64,000 nt of DNA from Saprospiraceae bacterium (GTDB taxonomy: Bacteria > Bacteroidota > Bacteroidia > Chitinophagales > Saprospiraceae): contig JADJYH010000009.1 in assembly GCA_016719855.1 (NCBI GenBank), forward strand, positions 62,001 through 126,000, given 5' to 3'. Shown one piece after another: positions 35,647 through 45,179 of this stretch. A model generated the notes under the pieces. It searched no databases, had not been told where the DNA came from, and was given only the letters and a program-made list of their open reading frames with translations. Numbering within the stretch: position 1 is the first letter of the stretch; each line of letters starts with the position of its first letter. The position numbers and the translations under genes are program-made.

Positions 35647-36137
35647 AAAATTGGATCGTTTATACCAGTGAATTGCAAGTTTGTGTGCGGACTTGATTTT
35701 CGCTCGAAATCAACTTCCAGCTACACGCAAAAAATGCAAGCAATTCTTGTTGTGTTACCAGCAGTTGGATTTAACCGTAAAATAAGCGGGTTTGAACCCT
35801 ATCGACATTTTAGAACTTTCCGAACGGGTTGTTTTTAGCTCCCAATGAGGTGATGAAAAGGGCTGCGACATATTTATGCTTCCAGCCATTAGATTGTGGG
35901 CAAATCAAAATTAAGCAAACCCATAATTCAGGGCCGCCGAAGGCGGTGATGAGGGGAGGGAGTAACAGGGAGGCGGAGGCAAGAGGGGGCAATCTCTATC
36001 CTTATTCCAGCAAAGAATTTCATCAATATTAAACGAATTGGTGGAAAATGAAATTTTGCATGTCGTTGACGACATCGTCAAAAGTGAAGGCGTCCGATAC
36101 CATTGGTCTGGTATTTATTATTTAACCCAAGTTGCGG
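35647..36137. other. Intergenic region without recognisable gene
   Basis: Upstream of the adhesin gene and downstream of parC. Contains only short frames without family features. The adhesin promoter must lie in the first 150 bases (35650-35800). No RNA gene is seen. Confidence 0.5.
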
Positions 36138-36161
36138 ATCACCTCCCATCTGGGAGGTGAT
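36138..36161. terminator. Hairpin 13 bases after the parC stop codon
   Basis: ATCACCTCCCA and TGGGAGGTGAT form an almost gapless palindrome of 9-10 usable pairs. It follows the parC stop codon by 13 bases on the minus strand. There is no T-run, so termination is plausible but weakly supported. Confidence 0.4.
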
Positions 36162-36173
36162 GGTTTCGTATAT

Positions 36174-38888
36174 TTAAAACAACTTCCCCTGCCCCTTCAC
36201 ATCAAAATCAATCGTATCGCCAGCGTGAAACTTCTTGTCTGATTCCTCACTTGGAGGTTCCGGCGACTTAGACCCCACAGGGGCAGGCTGCCCACTGTTT
36301 ACCCCCTTGGGGCCAACTGTCGAACTGCCAACTGACTCCAACTCTTTTACCCCCAACAGCTTCTGGTCGCTCAAGCGATTGCCCGCCGCCTTCCAGCCCT
36401 TCACGTCCATGAACTCGCCGAGGCTCACCTCTCCGTCTAATTTTTTGCCCTTCACCTTCACGCTGTACTCGATGCGGGGGTTCTCTTTTACGGAGGCAAA
36501 CAGCAGCTTCGAGTTCTTGTGGTCACTTATAAAGCTGAATTTTTCGCCCAATTTGGAGGTCTCGATTTTGAAGCGCTTGACCATCGTCCATTCCTTGTTG
36601 CCGTCGAAATACACGGCGTTCACTACCTGCTCCGGGTCGAATTTGCCGATGTAAAGCAGGGTGTTCACGTCGTAGCGGCGGGTCAGGTCGAGGTCGTTGA
36701 GTTCGTAAGTGCCGTCATTGTAGAGGCACATCACCAGCACGCCCGTGTCGAAAGCACCGAGGTACTTGCCCCGCTCGTCGGTGTTCAGCCGGCCAGAAAC
36801 CTCGTCCATGTAAACCTTGATGGCGCCGATGGTGCTTTGCCCGGCCTCTTTAAGTACGACTTTTTTCACCGGGTATTTCGTCACGGTGTTGCCCTGCGAA
36901 GCCCGCCCCTTGATTTCGAGGTCGGCAAAAGCGAAGTCGAAAACCTTGATGCGGGCGGGGCTGGCGGGACTGAGTGTGATGCTCACAAGTTCCGCCTCGC
37001 CGTTCGGATTCACCGAAAAATACAGCGTCTTGGAGTTTGGGTTGCCCATCGTCAGGTCGTACTCCTTGTCACGGGTGATGGCGGTGACGTTGAAGCGCTT
37101 GGCTTTGCTGACGCCGCTTTTGGCGTCCACGTAAATCATGTTGTAAGTGGTGCGCTCGTCGGCTTTCTTCCAAACGTCCACGTGCAGGATGTCCTTGCCC
37201 ACGAAGGTCTTGTCGGCGATGCGCGTCACGACCATCTTGCCGTCCTTGCGGAACACGATGATGTCGTCAATGTCGGAACAGTCGCAGACAAACTCGCCTT
37301 CTTTTTTAAGGCCCATGCCCACGAAGCCTTCCTTGCGGTCCACGTAGAGCTTGGCGTTGTTGGCCACCACCGACGTGATTTGGATGGTCTCGAAGCCTTC
37401 GGCAATGGTGGTGCGGCGCTCCCGGCCCTTGCCATATTTGTCCAGCAGGTTTTGGAAATAGGCGACAGCGTAGTCGGTCAGGTTGGCCAAGTGGTGCGCC
37501 ACGTCCTCCAGTTCCTCGATGAGCCGCTCGATAAGTTCGTCAGCCTTGAAGCCGTTGTATTTCGAGATGCGCTTGATGCGGATTTCGGTCAAACGGGTGA
37601 TGTCGTCGTCCGTCAGTTCCCGGAAGAGTTTCAGCCGCTTGTCGCTGTCCTTCGGATTTTCAGACGGGGTACTCACATATTTGCGAAGCTCCCGGTAAAT
37701 GACGGCCATCACCTCCTCCCAGCTTTCGCATTCCTCAATTTGGTGGTAAATGCGGTTTTCGATGAAGATTTTTTCGAGGCTGGCGAAGAGCCATTTCTCC
37801 TCCAGTTCGTGCCGCTTGATTTCGAGTTCCTGCCGCAGCAAGTCCTTCGTGTTCTCGGTCGAAATGCGCAGGATTTCCTCCACGTTTGTGAAAATCGGCT
37901 TGTCTTCAACGATGATGCAAGCATTGGGCGAAATGCTTACCTCGCAGTCGGTGAAAGCGTAGAGCGCATCTATGGCCACGTCGGGCGAAGTGCCGGGCAT
38001 CAGCTCGATGGCGATTTCGACCTCGGCGGCGGTGTTGTCATCAATCTTTTTGATTTTGATTTGGCCTTTCTCCACCGCCTTGCCGATGCTCTCGGCGAGG
38101 GAGACCGTGGTGACGCCGTAGGGCAGTTCTTTGATGAGGATGATGTGCTTGTCGGCCTTCTCGATTTTCGCCCGCACCTTCACCTTGCCGCCTCGCTGTC
38201 CGCCTTGGTAGTCGTTGACGGTGATGCTGCCCCCGGTCATGAAATCAGGGTAGATTTTCACGTTTTTGCCCCGCAAAATATCAATGCTGGCCTTGCAAAG
38301 CTCAATGAAATTGTGCGGCAAAATCTTGGTGGAAAGCCCCACCGCAATGCCGTCCGTGCCCTGCGCCAATATCAGCGGGAACTTCATGGGCAACGAAACC
38401 GGCTCCCGCTTCCGACCATCGTAGCTCACCGTCCAGTTGGTGGTCTGCGGGTTGAAGGCCACTTCCAGCGCAAACTTGGTGAGCCGTGCCTCGATGTAAC
38501 GGGAGGCCGCCGCCGAGTCGCCGGTGCGGAAGTCGCCCCAGTTTCCTTGGGTATCAATGAGCAGTTCCTTTTGCCCCACGTTGACGAGGGCATCGCCGAT
38601 GGCGGCGTCACCGTGCGGGTGGTATTGCATCGTGTTCCCGATGATGTTGGCCACCTTGTGGTAGCGCCCGTCGTCCTTTTCGTACATGGCATGCAGGATG
38701 CGCCGCTGCACGGGTTTCAGGCCATCTTCGATGGCTGGCACGGCCCTTTCGAGGATGACGTAGCTGGCATAGTCGAGGAAGTAGTTCTCGTACATGCCGG
38801 AGATGGTGATGACGTGGCCTTCGGTGTGGGCGTTGGAGCCGTTTGAGCCGGGTGTGCCGTCGGCGTTGCTATTTGGTGATGTTGCCAT
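36174..38888 (-). CDS. parC: DNA topoisomerase IV subunit A (ParC/GyrA family)
   Basis: 904 aa. Breaks and rejoins DNA to decatenate chromosomes, with the ParE ATPase subunit. Catalytic Tyr131 in AAASRYIEARL; upstream the winged-helix segment VQRRILHAMYEKDDGRYHKVANIIG and the quinolone-region motif YHPHGDAAIGDALV with alanine (Ala95) at the usual serine position. The C-terminal part is a poorly closed beta-pinwheel (FRKDGKMVVTRIADK ... GQSTIGAIKVYMDE). The Bacteroidota-type sequence around the active site and its divergence from GyrA favour ParC. The last 70 residues (SSTVGPKGVNSGQPAPVGSK) are low complexity and contain short DNA repeats. Monocistronic, divergent from an ECF sigma factor; a 17-bp-arm palindrome lies 15 bases before the start. 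The parE partner is not in the window. Confidence 0.9.
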   Translation of the reverse strand: MATSPNSNADGTPGSNGSNAHTEGHVITISGMYENYFLDYASYVILERAVPAIEDGLKPVQRRILHAMYEKDDGRYHKVANIIGNTMQYHPHGDAAIGDALVNVGQKELLIDTQGNWGDFRTGDSAAASRYIEARLTKFALEVAFNPQTTNWTVSYDGRKREPVSLPMKFPLILAQGTDGIAVGLSTKILPHNFIELCKASIDILRGKNVKIYPDFMTGGSITVNDYQGGQRGGKVKVRAKIEKADKHIILIKELPYGVTTVSLAESIGKAVEKGQIKIKKIDDNTAAEVEIAIELMPGTSPDVAIDALYAFTDCEVSISPNACIIVEDKPIFTNVEEILRISTENTKDLLRQELEIKRHELEEKWLFASLEKIFIENRIYHQIEECESWEEVMAVIYRELRKYVSTPSENPKDSDKRLKLFRELTDDDITRLTEIRIKRISKYNGFKADELIERLIEELEDVAHHLANLTDYAVAYFQNLLDKYGKGRERRTTIAEGFETIQITSVVANNAKLYVDRKEGFVGMGLKKEGEFVCDCSDIDDIIVFRKDGKMVVTRIADKTFVGKDILHVDVWKKADERTTYNMIYVDAKSGVSKAKRFNVTAITRDKEYDLTMGNPNSKTLYFSVNPNGEAELVSITLSPASPARIKVFDFAFADLEIKGRASQGNTVTKYPVKKVVLKEAGQSTIGAIKVYMDEVSGRLNTDERGKYLGAFDTGVLVMCLYNDGTYELNDLDLTRRYDVNTLLYIGKFDPEQVVNAVYFDGNKEWTMVKRFKIETSKLGEKFSFISDHKNSKLLFASVKENPRIEYSVKVKGKKLDGEVSLGEFMDVKGWKAAGNRLSDQKLLGVKELESVGSSTVGPKGVNSGQPAPVGSKSPEPPSEESDKKFHAGDTIDFDVKGQGKLF

Positions 38889-38903
38889 TTTTTACTTTTC
38901 AAA

Positions 38904-38940
38904 ATCTGAATTCACCACGCGCTGCGTGGTGAATTCAGAT
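38904..38940. promoter_or_regulatory. Perfect palindrome in the parC 5' region
   Basis: Arms 38904-38920 and 38924-38940 are perfectly complementary over 17 bp (ATCTGAATTCACCACGC) around the 3-base loop GCT, 15 bases before the parC start codon on the minus strand. Two smaller palindromes follow (GAACGCG-C-CGCGTTC and GTTCCAA-A-TTGGAAC, 38980-39010). It could be an operator, an RNA hairpin affecting parC translation, or a mobile palindrome. The remaining intergenic DNA to 39311 is AT-rich. Confidence 0.55.
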
Positions 38941-39311
38941 ACTTTAGGTTTTTGTTGTCAAAATATTAAAGTGTGAAATGTGAACGCGCCGCGTTCCAAA
39001 TTGGAACCACTGCGGGGTTTGGCAAAAATTACCGCAAAATTAACAATTCTTGCTTTTTTTATTCAACAAAATGTTTTTTAAAAAGAAAAATTATTTTTAT
39101 TTTTTGTTTTTAAAATGCCTTAATTTGTGTTAAATGTCAAAGCCCTGACCATTACACTTGCCAATTTCCAAAAATATCTTTCTACCTTTCCCCAACTTTT
39201 GAGAAAAACGGAACAAAGTACCCGCAACTACGCAGCAATCATCCGTCACCTCACGTTGTACACTGGTGAAACAGGCAGTGACGCCGGGAGGGGCACAATC
39301 AGCAAACTTGC

Positions 39312-39899
39312 ATGGATATTGCATTAACCTTCATCTCCGAGGAAAGCAACCTCATCGAGGCCTGCCTCCGCAAAGAACGCTGGGCACAAAAGGCGCTTTA
39401 CGAGGAGCATTATCCGAAAATCATGGGCGTTTGCCTACGCTACGCAGGCAACCAAGATGAGGCGCTCGACATCATGCACGAAGGCTTCATCAAGGTGTTC
39501 AAAAACTTGCACCGCTACGAGCCAGGCACTTCGCTCAACTCTTGGATCCGGCGCATCATGGTGAACACCGCCATTGATTACTACCGGAAAATGGTACGCC
39601 GCCGAACGGAGGACATCGAGACAGCCTACGACCTCAGTGTACCCGATGCCGACGCACTCTCGCAACTCACGGAGCAGGAAATCCTGAAATCCGTACAGGA
39701 ACTGACACCCGCATACCGGGCCGTTTTCAACCTGTACATACTCGAAGGCTACTCCCACAAGGAAATCGCCGATTTGCTGAACATCACGGAAAGCACCTCT
39801 CGCTCTAACCTCGTAAAAGCAAGGACAAAATTACAGGAAGCGTTGCTCCGCAAGAACCCGTCCCTCGGCGCAAACGCAGTAGATTTGAAGACGCAATGA
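39312..39899 (+). CDS. ECF-family RNA polymerase sigma factor
   Basis: 195 aa. Region 2 (LYEEHYPKIMGVCLRYAGNQDEALDIMHEGFIKVFKNLHRY, with the WIRRIMVNTAIDYYRK segment) and region 4 (LTPAYRAVFNLYILEGYSHKEIADLLNITESTSRSNLVKARTKLQ) are complete. It redirects RNA polymerase to its regulon. The stop overlaps the start of the next gene (ATGA), whose product has the features of a membrane-bound partner, so the pair probably works as sigma/anti-sigma. Start is an ATG giving MDIALTFISEESNL. Confidence 0.92.
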   Translation: MDIALTFISEESNLIEACLRKERWAQKALYEEHYPKIMGVCLRYAGNQDEALDIMHEGFIKVFKNLHRYEPGTSLNSWIRRIMVNTAIDYYRKMVRRRTEDIETAYDLSVPDADALSQLTEQEILKSVQELTPAYRAVFNLYILEGYSHKEIADLLNITESTSRSNLVKARTKLQEALLRKNPSLGANAVDLKTQ

Positions 39900-41560
39900 A
39901 TACAGATAAACACCTCGACGAGCAGATTAAGCAAGCATTGGAGAAGTTCCAGGCCAAGTACGATGGCCAGGCTTGGGAGGCATTTGAACAGCGCCTTGAC
40001 CAAGATGCCGCAAATGCCAACCCCTCTGGCGCAAACACTCCGTTCGACGATGTGATATCCGGTAAACTCAACAGGCTCGAAGTGCCCCTCGCCACCAGCG
40101 ACTGGAGCATGATGGAGAAGATGATAGAGGCGGACGAGACCGCCGAACTGCTTGAGGACGAGGCAGGTGTGGACAACCTCGTGTACGAAAAACTTGACAA
40201 GTTCGAGGTGGCCTTTCAACCACACCACTGGCAAATGATGGCCCACCGACTGGAAGAAGAGTTCTTTTTCCGCTACCACCTGTTGCGCTGCAAGGCTGCC
40301 GAGGCCGCCCTGATGCTCCTCCTGCTGCTGACCATTGTGCATTACACGCCAGTGCTCAACAACTATCCCGATGGCAATTTCAACCAGCCAACCCAACCGC
40401 TGCAGCCAAGTGCAGTTCCATTAGATAAAACAGGTTCACCCAAGTTAAAATCACCAGCAGCAACTCAGCCTAACGTGCCGATTGCAGCCAGTACCCCGGC
40501 TTCGACAAAACATAAAATTGTTGCCCCAAAATTAAAAACCAAGAACATTCCACCCGTGGAGGCCATTTCCCCAGCAACCACTTCGGATGCTTATGATTTT
40601 AGCGGAAATAACAGTATAGTCGAGGCGCTTCCTTCGCTCCCACTTAGCCCAGTAAGTGCATTGGACGCTCCAGCTACCATGTTTGAGTCTATGACTGAGC
40701 AGCGGTTTTTGAAAAACACCCTGACCACCCCCGGCATGAACGACGATGCCCTCGACAAAACAGCTTTGTTAGCCTCGCTGGATCCCCAGCCGGTTCAGTC
40801 GAAGTACGCGTGGGAAGTGCCACAGCTTCCGCAACGGGTTTTTGAAAAGCAACATCAACTGCGCTTCAACATCTTCACCAGCACGGATTTCGCATACGTT
40901 TTGACACCGCCCAACAAATACAGTGTTTTCGATACGCTGATTGCGACCGACCAAGACACGACCATGGCCAGTGGCTATGGCGGCGGCATCACGGTAAGCT
41001 GGAAAAAGGGCAAATGGGAATTCCAGACGGGCGGAATCTATTCGTTCAAACGGTACATACCGAACACGCCGGTTTTCCTCTTTGAAACGGTCAATTACTA
41101 CATCAGGGAGGAGTTCAATGGCGTACAGCTCGACATCCTGCAAGTACCGCTCAATGTCGCCTACCACTTCAAAAACGAGGGCAAGTGGCGGATTTACAGC
41201 AATATTGGTGTCTCCGGGCATTTCATCACGTCGTCGGTATACGAGATAAAAACCAATCGCACCCCTTCGTTCAGCAACTTTGCCATGCTGCCCACCCCCG
41301 CCGGACTCCCCGATGACAACAAATCCATCCGGGAGGAGAAGGAATTCCCTGACGGCTTGATAGACGGTGGCAGCATCCACGACAATTTCTACGCTACGGC
41401 CAACCTCGGCCTGGGCATAGAGCGGTTCGTTTCGCCCCGCTGGAGTGTGTTCTTCCAGCCGAACTACCAGCACCACCTCCTCACCGACGGCATCGGTGTG
41501 AACGGCGAGAAGCTCTACAATTTATCATTTTACCTGGGCACCAAGGTCAGCTTGAAATAA
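39896..41560 (+). CDS. Predicted anti-sigma/sigma-regulator protein with a C-terminal outer-membrane-barrel-like domain
   Basis: 554 aa. The cytosolic part (1-130) has three degenerate repeats around tryptophan: AWEAFEQRLDQD (26-37), DWSMMEKMIEAD (69-80) and HWQMMAHRLEEE (111-122). One hydrophobic segment follows (about 133-151, EAALMLLLLLTIVHYTPVL), then a Pro/Thr/Lys linker and a beta-rich C-terminal part from about 315 (LRFNIFTSTDFAYVLTPPNK, VSWKKGKWEFQTGGIYSF, FFQPNYQHHLL ... LYNLSFYLGTKVSLK) with the alternating pattern of PorT/OmpA-like barrels, ending in a terminal lysine/leucine strand. Overlaps the sigma gene by four bases. I read it as a sigma partner that spans the inner membrane and may contact the outer membrane. 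Confidence 0.72.
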   Translation: MNTDKHLDEQIKQALEKFQAKYDGQAWEAFEQRLDQDAANANPSGANTPFDDVISGKLNRLEVPLATSDWSMMEKMIEADETAELLEDEAGVDNLVYEKLDKFEVAFQPHHWQMMAHRLEEEFFFRYHLLRCKAAEAALMLLLLLTIVHYTPVLNNYPDGNFNQPTQPLQPSAVPLDKTGSPKLKSPAATQPNVPIAASTPASTKHKIVAPKLKTKNIPPVEAISPATTSDAYDFSGNNSIVEALPSLPLSPVSALDAPATMFESMTEQRFLKNTLTTPGMNDDALDKTALLASLDPQPVQSKYAWEVPQLPQRVFEKQHQLRFNIFTSTDFAYVLTPPNKYSVFDTLIATDQDTTMASGYGGGITVSWKKGKWEFQTGGIYSFKRYIPNTPVFLFETVNYYIREEFNGVQLDILQVPLNVAYHFKNEGKWRIYSNIGVSGHFITSSVYEIKTNRTPSFSNFAMLPTPAGLPDDNKSIREEKEFPDGLIDGGSIHDNFYATANLGLGIERFVSPRWSVFFQPNYQHHLLTDGIGVNGEKLYNLSFYLGTKVSLK

Positions 41561-41580
41561 GGTCCTGAGTCTTCCAAAGC

Positions 41581-41922
41581 TCAAGCAAACTGGTTGACAT
41601 GCGCTTCGTTGAATGCGGTGATGTTCAGGGTCATGTCAAAATTTTCACCGGTTATCCCATCCAGAAATGAAGCTCGAAAATAAGGGTACACCTGCCTCGC
41701 AAGTGCTTTGGTGTAAAGTTCCGAACAAATGGCAAGGGCCAACTGGGCTGCACCGCGGCCATCATTTCCCCAGCCAAAACCGTGGATGGAATGGGCTTTG
41801 ATTTTGAGGCTTTTTTCCAGGTTTAACAATTTGTCGTTGAGCCAGACTTTGGGCGGGATCGCTGCAGCGCTTGGGTAACGGACGCCACGCAGCCGGACGG
41901 CGGAAGGGGGTGGTTTTTTCAT
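41581..41922 (-). CDS. DUF6166 family protein, 113 aa
   Basis: Small soluble protein. The fold-typical segment HGFGWGNDGRGAAQLALAICSELY is that of DUF6166. It ends NITAFNEAHVNQFA and starts with a Pro-rich MKKPPPSAVRLRGVRYPSA. Family function unknown. Converges on the 554-aa gene with a 20-base gap. Confidence 0.72.
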   Translation of the reverse strand: MKKPPPSAVRLRGVRYPSAAAIPPKVWLNDKLLNLEKSLKIKAHSIHGFGWGNDGRGAAQLALAICSELYTKALARQVYPYFRASFLDGITGENFDMTLNITAFNEAHVNQFA

Positions 41923-42106
41923 AGTTGGTTGTGTTTTGAAGAAAAATTCAAGCTAACCTATGGAATCGGGACGTATTGCACAAAGAATTTTTTTTGGTAT
42001 GTTTTGTATCGAAATCTCTGAAACCAATTTCTCCAAAAATAAGCGTACCTCTCGACTTCATCGAACCATTTCATTAGGTTTGCTACTCATCAAAATCACT
42101 TGGGCC

Positions 42107-43843
42107 ATGAAAAAGCTATTTTCCTTCCTCCTACTTTTCTCCATCACGATTTTTTGGGCGAATGCCCAAACCAACATAGTCTCCATCAACCCCGTGGCGG
42201 AGCAAGTCATGCTTGGAAATTACGACCCTGCGGCCTACACGCCCACCGTTGTCATCAACCACCCAGACGACCTCGTGCCAGCCATCATCGCTGGCATTTC
42301 GCCCGACTCGCTCAAGTCGTACCTGCTGAAACTCAGCACCTTCGAGAACCGCAACACGGGTGCCGACACGGTGTCGAACCTGACCGGCATGGGTGCGGCA
42401 AGGCGCTGGGTACACCAGCGTTTCTCGGAAATCGGTGCCCAAAACGGCGGTCGGCTCATCCCGTCCTACCTCCAGTTCGACATGGACATCTGCGGCATGG
42501 GCCAGCACCGCAACGTCTTCGCCGTGCTGCCCGGCATTGATACGAGCGACCACGGCGTCATCCTCATCGAGGCGCACTTGGACAGCCGCTGCGAGGTGCT
42601 GTGCGACATCAACTGCACTGCGCACGGCATGGAGGACAATGGCAGCGGCACCGCCCTCGTCATCGAACTGGCGAGAATAATGAGCCAGTTTGCCCTTGAC
42701 CGCACCGTGGTTTTTGTAGCCACCATCGGCGAAGAACAGGGGCTTTACGGGGCCGAAGCTTTTGCAAAATATGCCAAGGACAAGGGCATCCCGCTCACTG
42801 CCGTTTTCAACAACGACGTCATCGGCGGCATCATTTGTGGGCAAACATCTTCTCCACCCTCCTGCCCCGGCTTCAATCAGATTGACAGCACGCAGGTCAG
42901 GCTGTTTTCGCAAGGCAGCTTCAATTCCAAGAACAAGCAACTGTCCCGTTTCATCAAGTTGCAGTATCAGGAAGAAGCGCTCGCCCTGTCCGCCGTGCCG
43001 ATGATGGTCACCATTATGTCCGCCGAAGACCGCACTGGCCGTGGCGGCGACCACATCCCGTTCCGACAGGAAGGCTTTGCAGCCATGCGATTCACCTCCG
43101 CCAATGAACACGGCAACGCAGACGTCTCCAACCCCAACTACCACGACCGCCAGCACACTTCCGATGACTACCTCGGCGTGGACACGGACGGCGACCTAGT
43201 GCTTGATTCTTTCTTCGTGGACTTCAATTATTTGTCGAGAAATGCCGTCATCAACGGCGTGGCAGCGGCGATGGCCGCCATAGGGCCAGTGTCGCCGGAC
43301 CTCAACGCCAACAAGAGTGCCGACTCGGTTTACGTGGACATCATAGACCCGCTGAATTATGGCCTGTACCGGGTTTTCGTGCGCTCCACCACCCATGATT
43401 TCGACAGCCTTTTTACCACCACGCAAACGCATTTTGTCTTCGCAAGGCCGAGCGGCACCTTCTTCGTCAGCACCGCCAGTGTGGACGAAAACGGAATAGA
43501 AAGCCTGTTTTCGAGGGAAGTGAACCCACCAGTGGTAAACGCCACCGGAGAAGTAGTTGCGCAGGAACTGCCCGCCATTGAGCTGCTCCAAAATCGCCCA
43601 AATCCCTTTGATGAGGCGACCATTATTTCATTTATGGTAAACCGGAATATGCCTTATAAAACAGCTTATATGGCCGTGTCGGATATGCAGGGCAAAATAT
43701 TATGGCAACAGGATTTGCAGATAAAAAACGGCATGAACGAGGTGCTGTACGAGCATGGCTATAATGTGACGGGCGTTTATGCTTACAGCCTTGTGGTGGA
43801 TGGAAAGGTGATGGGGGTGAAGGAGATGGTGTTTGCGAATTAG
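42107..43843 (+). CDS. M28-family metallopeptidase, secreted by type IX route
   Basis: Starts at MKKLFSFLLLFSITIFWANAQ, a signal peptide; an upstream in-frame start adds a non-signal extension. The M28 zinc ligands are visible: His in EAHLDSRCE, Asp in MEDNGSGTALV, catalytic Glu pair in GEEQGLYG, Asp in FNNDVIGG and His in GGDHIPFRQEG, with a long insert (NCTAHG, CGQTSSPPSCPG) carrying cysteines. An Ig-like region follows and the last 80 residues (ELLQNRPNPFDEATIISF ... GVYAYSLVVDGKVMGVKEMVF) are a type A sorting domain. Extracellular aminopeptidase or carboxypeptidase; substrate unknown. A single arm of the GGATTGGAAAGCCCGA element follows the stop codon. Confidence 0.92.
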   Translation: MKKLFSFLLLFSITIFWANAQTNIVSINPVAEQVMLGNYDPAAYTPTVVINHPDDLVPAIIAGISPDSLKSYLLKLSTFENRNTGADTVSNLTGMGAARRWVHQRFSEIGAQNGGRLIPSYLQFDMDICGMGQHRNVFAVLPGIDTSDHGVILIEAHLDSRCEVLCDINCTAHGMEDNGSGTALVIELARIMSQFALDRTVVFVATIGEEQGLYGAEAFAKYAKDKGIPLTAVFNNDVIGGIICGQTSSPPSCPGFNQIDSTQVRLFSQGSFNSKNKQLSRFIKLQYQEEALALSAVPMMVTIMSAEDRTGRGGDHIPFRQEGFAAMRFTSANEHGNADVSNPNYHDRQHTSDDYLGVDTDGDLVLDSFFVDFNYLSRNAVINGVAAAMAAIGPVSPDLNANKSADSVYVDIIDPLNYGLYRVFVRSTTHDFDSLFTTTQTHFVFARPSGTFFVSTASVDENGIESLFSREVNPPVVNATGEVVAQELPAIELLQNRPNPFDEATIISFMVNRNMPYKTAYMAVSDMQGKILWQQDLQIKNGMNEVLYEHGYNVTGVYAYSLVVDGKVMGVKEMVFAN

Positions 43844-43851
43844 GCGGGAAA

Positions 43852-43883
43852 GGATTGGAAAGCCCGACAGGGATTTCTAAGCC
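43852..43883. repeat. Palindromic element (GGATTGGAAAGCCCGA family), single arm, copy 3
   Basis: GGATTGGAAAGCCCGA followed by CAGGGATTTCTAAGCC, nine bases after the M28 peptidase stop codon. Inverted partner absent within 100 bases, so this is a half element. Confidence 0.65.
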
Positions 43884-43999
43884 CTGTGCTGCGAGTCCCT
43901 GTTAGTAGGTGTTTTCAACATGGAAAATAGGCTTTTTGTTAAAAAACAGTAAGCTCTGCAAATAGGCTGATGATAAAGGAGGAATCCCCAAAGGGGGGT

Positions 44000-44040
44000 A
44001 AAAAACGCCACGGACGCAGCTGCTTCCGTGGCGTTTTTTT
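44000..44040. terminator. Intrinsic bidirectional terminator between peptidase and desaturase genes
   Basis: Arms CGCCACGGA (44006-44014) and TCCGTGGCG (44025-44033), 10-base loop, A-tract on the left and T-tract on the right. It serves convergent transcripts from the M28 peptidase and the desaturase. Confidence 0.85.
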
Positions 44041-44096
44041 TTGAGGCGACGAGCAGTTTGGGCACCTGTCTGATGGCACTAAGTATATAAAGTGAC

Positions 44097-45179
44097 TTAT
44101 GCGACCCCAAGTTCCTTTAATCGCTGCACATGCGAAGCCAATGCATTAATAAACGTTGGTTTAACGATATATGGATAACCATATTCATGCGCTGTTCGCT
44201 CAACAATGGGCGCAATATGGCGATAATGCACGTGGCAAATATGGGGGAACAAATGGTGCTCAATTTGAAAATTAAGCCCACCAGTGTACCAGCCCAAAAA
44301 GCGGTTGTTCCTGGCAAAGTCGGCGGTCGTTTGAAGCTCGTGTACGACCCAGTCGTTCTCAATGATGCCTTTGCTTTTTTCCAAGGGCTGCTCCACGCCT
44401 TCCACCACGTGGGCCAACTGGAATACGATGCTCAAAATGACGCCCGTCACCCAGTGCATGATGAAAAAACCTGCCAGCACCTGCCAAACATTGAAACTGG
44501 TCATCAGCAGCGGCAAGCCGATGGTGGCGAACAGATAACCTGCTTTAAAAACCACCAGTTTCACCACTTCGAAAGCTGGATTGCGACGTTGGCCACGGGT
44601 CAAGCCTTTCTTGTTGAAATCGTGCAACTGGGAGAAGTCCTTCACCATTTTTGACAATGTCATCAATCCATAAAGGAAGAAGGCGTACACATGCTGATAC
44701 CGGTGCATTTTCAAGGCCGGTGCATGTTCGCACAGGCGAATAGGGCCTCGTGAATCAATGTCACCGTCCATTCCATCTATGTTCGTGTAAGTATGGTGCA
44801 AGACGTTGTGCTGTACTTTCCAGTTGAACACGTTGGCACCGAGGAGGTACATATTGGCGCTCATCAGGTCGTTCACCCAGCGCTTGCGGGAGTAGGAGCC
44901 GTGCGCAGCATCGTGCATTACGCTCATGCCAATGCCCGCCTTTCCCACGCCCATGATTATCACCAGTGGCAATGCCAACCACGCGCTCATTGGAACAAAA
45001 AGCAACAGCACAAATGGCAGCAAATAAATGGCCAGCATGGCTGCCGACTTTAGCTTCATGTTCCAATTGCCTTTCGGTGAAATCGCTTTTTCCTTGAAAT
45101 AATTATCCACGTTCGTGCGCAATGCAGTGGCAAATCGTGCCTGCATTTCATCGTGGCTCTTAAATTTTATATTCCTCAT
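44097..45179 (-). CDS. Fatty acid desaturase, membrane-bound di-iron type
   Basis: 360 aa. The three histidine boxes are HDAAHGS (residue ~93), HNVLHHT (residue ~127) and EHHLFPHICHVHY near residue 310, which bind the di-iron centre. Hydrophobic segments flank them (about 47-82 and 215-250). Related to acyl-CoA/linoleoyl-CoA-type desaturases, which insert double bonds into phospholipid acyl chains using electrons from cytochrome b5-like or ferredoxin donors; the fused cytochrome b5 domain is absent here. Substrate position cannot be read from sequence. Confidence 0.92.
   Translation of the reverse strand: MRNIKFKSHDEMQARFATALRTNVDNYFKEKAISPKGNWNMKLKSAAMLAIYLLPFVLLLFVPMSAWLALPLVIIMGVGKAGIGMSVMHDAAHGSYSRKRWVNDLMSANMYLLGANVFNWKVQHNVLHHTYTNIDGMDGDIDSRGPIRLCEHAPALKMHRYQHVYAFFLYGLMTLSKMVKDFSQLHDFNKKGLTRGQRRNPAFEVVKLVVFKAGYLFATIGLPLLMTSFNVWQVLAGFFIMHWVTGVILSIVFQLAHVVEGVEQPLEKSKGIIENDWVVHELQTTADFARNNRFLGWYTGGLNFQIEHHLFPHICHVHYRHIAPIVERTAHEYGYPYIVKPTFINALASHVQRLKELGVA

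Noticed and set aside
36519..38846. 775-codon open frame antisense to parC
   Set aside because: It mirrors the parC gene on the other strand and has no family features; GC-rich third positions keep the antisense frame open. parC is certain.
36174..38888. Quinolone-resistance mutation in ParC (Ala at the usual Ser position)
   Set aside because: Alanine at this position is probably normal for Bacteroidota ParC; sequence alone does not show acquired resistance.
42131..43156. 341-codon antisense frame in the M28 peptidase gene
   Set aside because: The peptidase frame contains all zinc ligands; the opposite frame is composition-driven.
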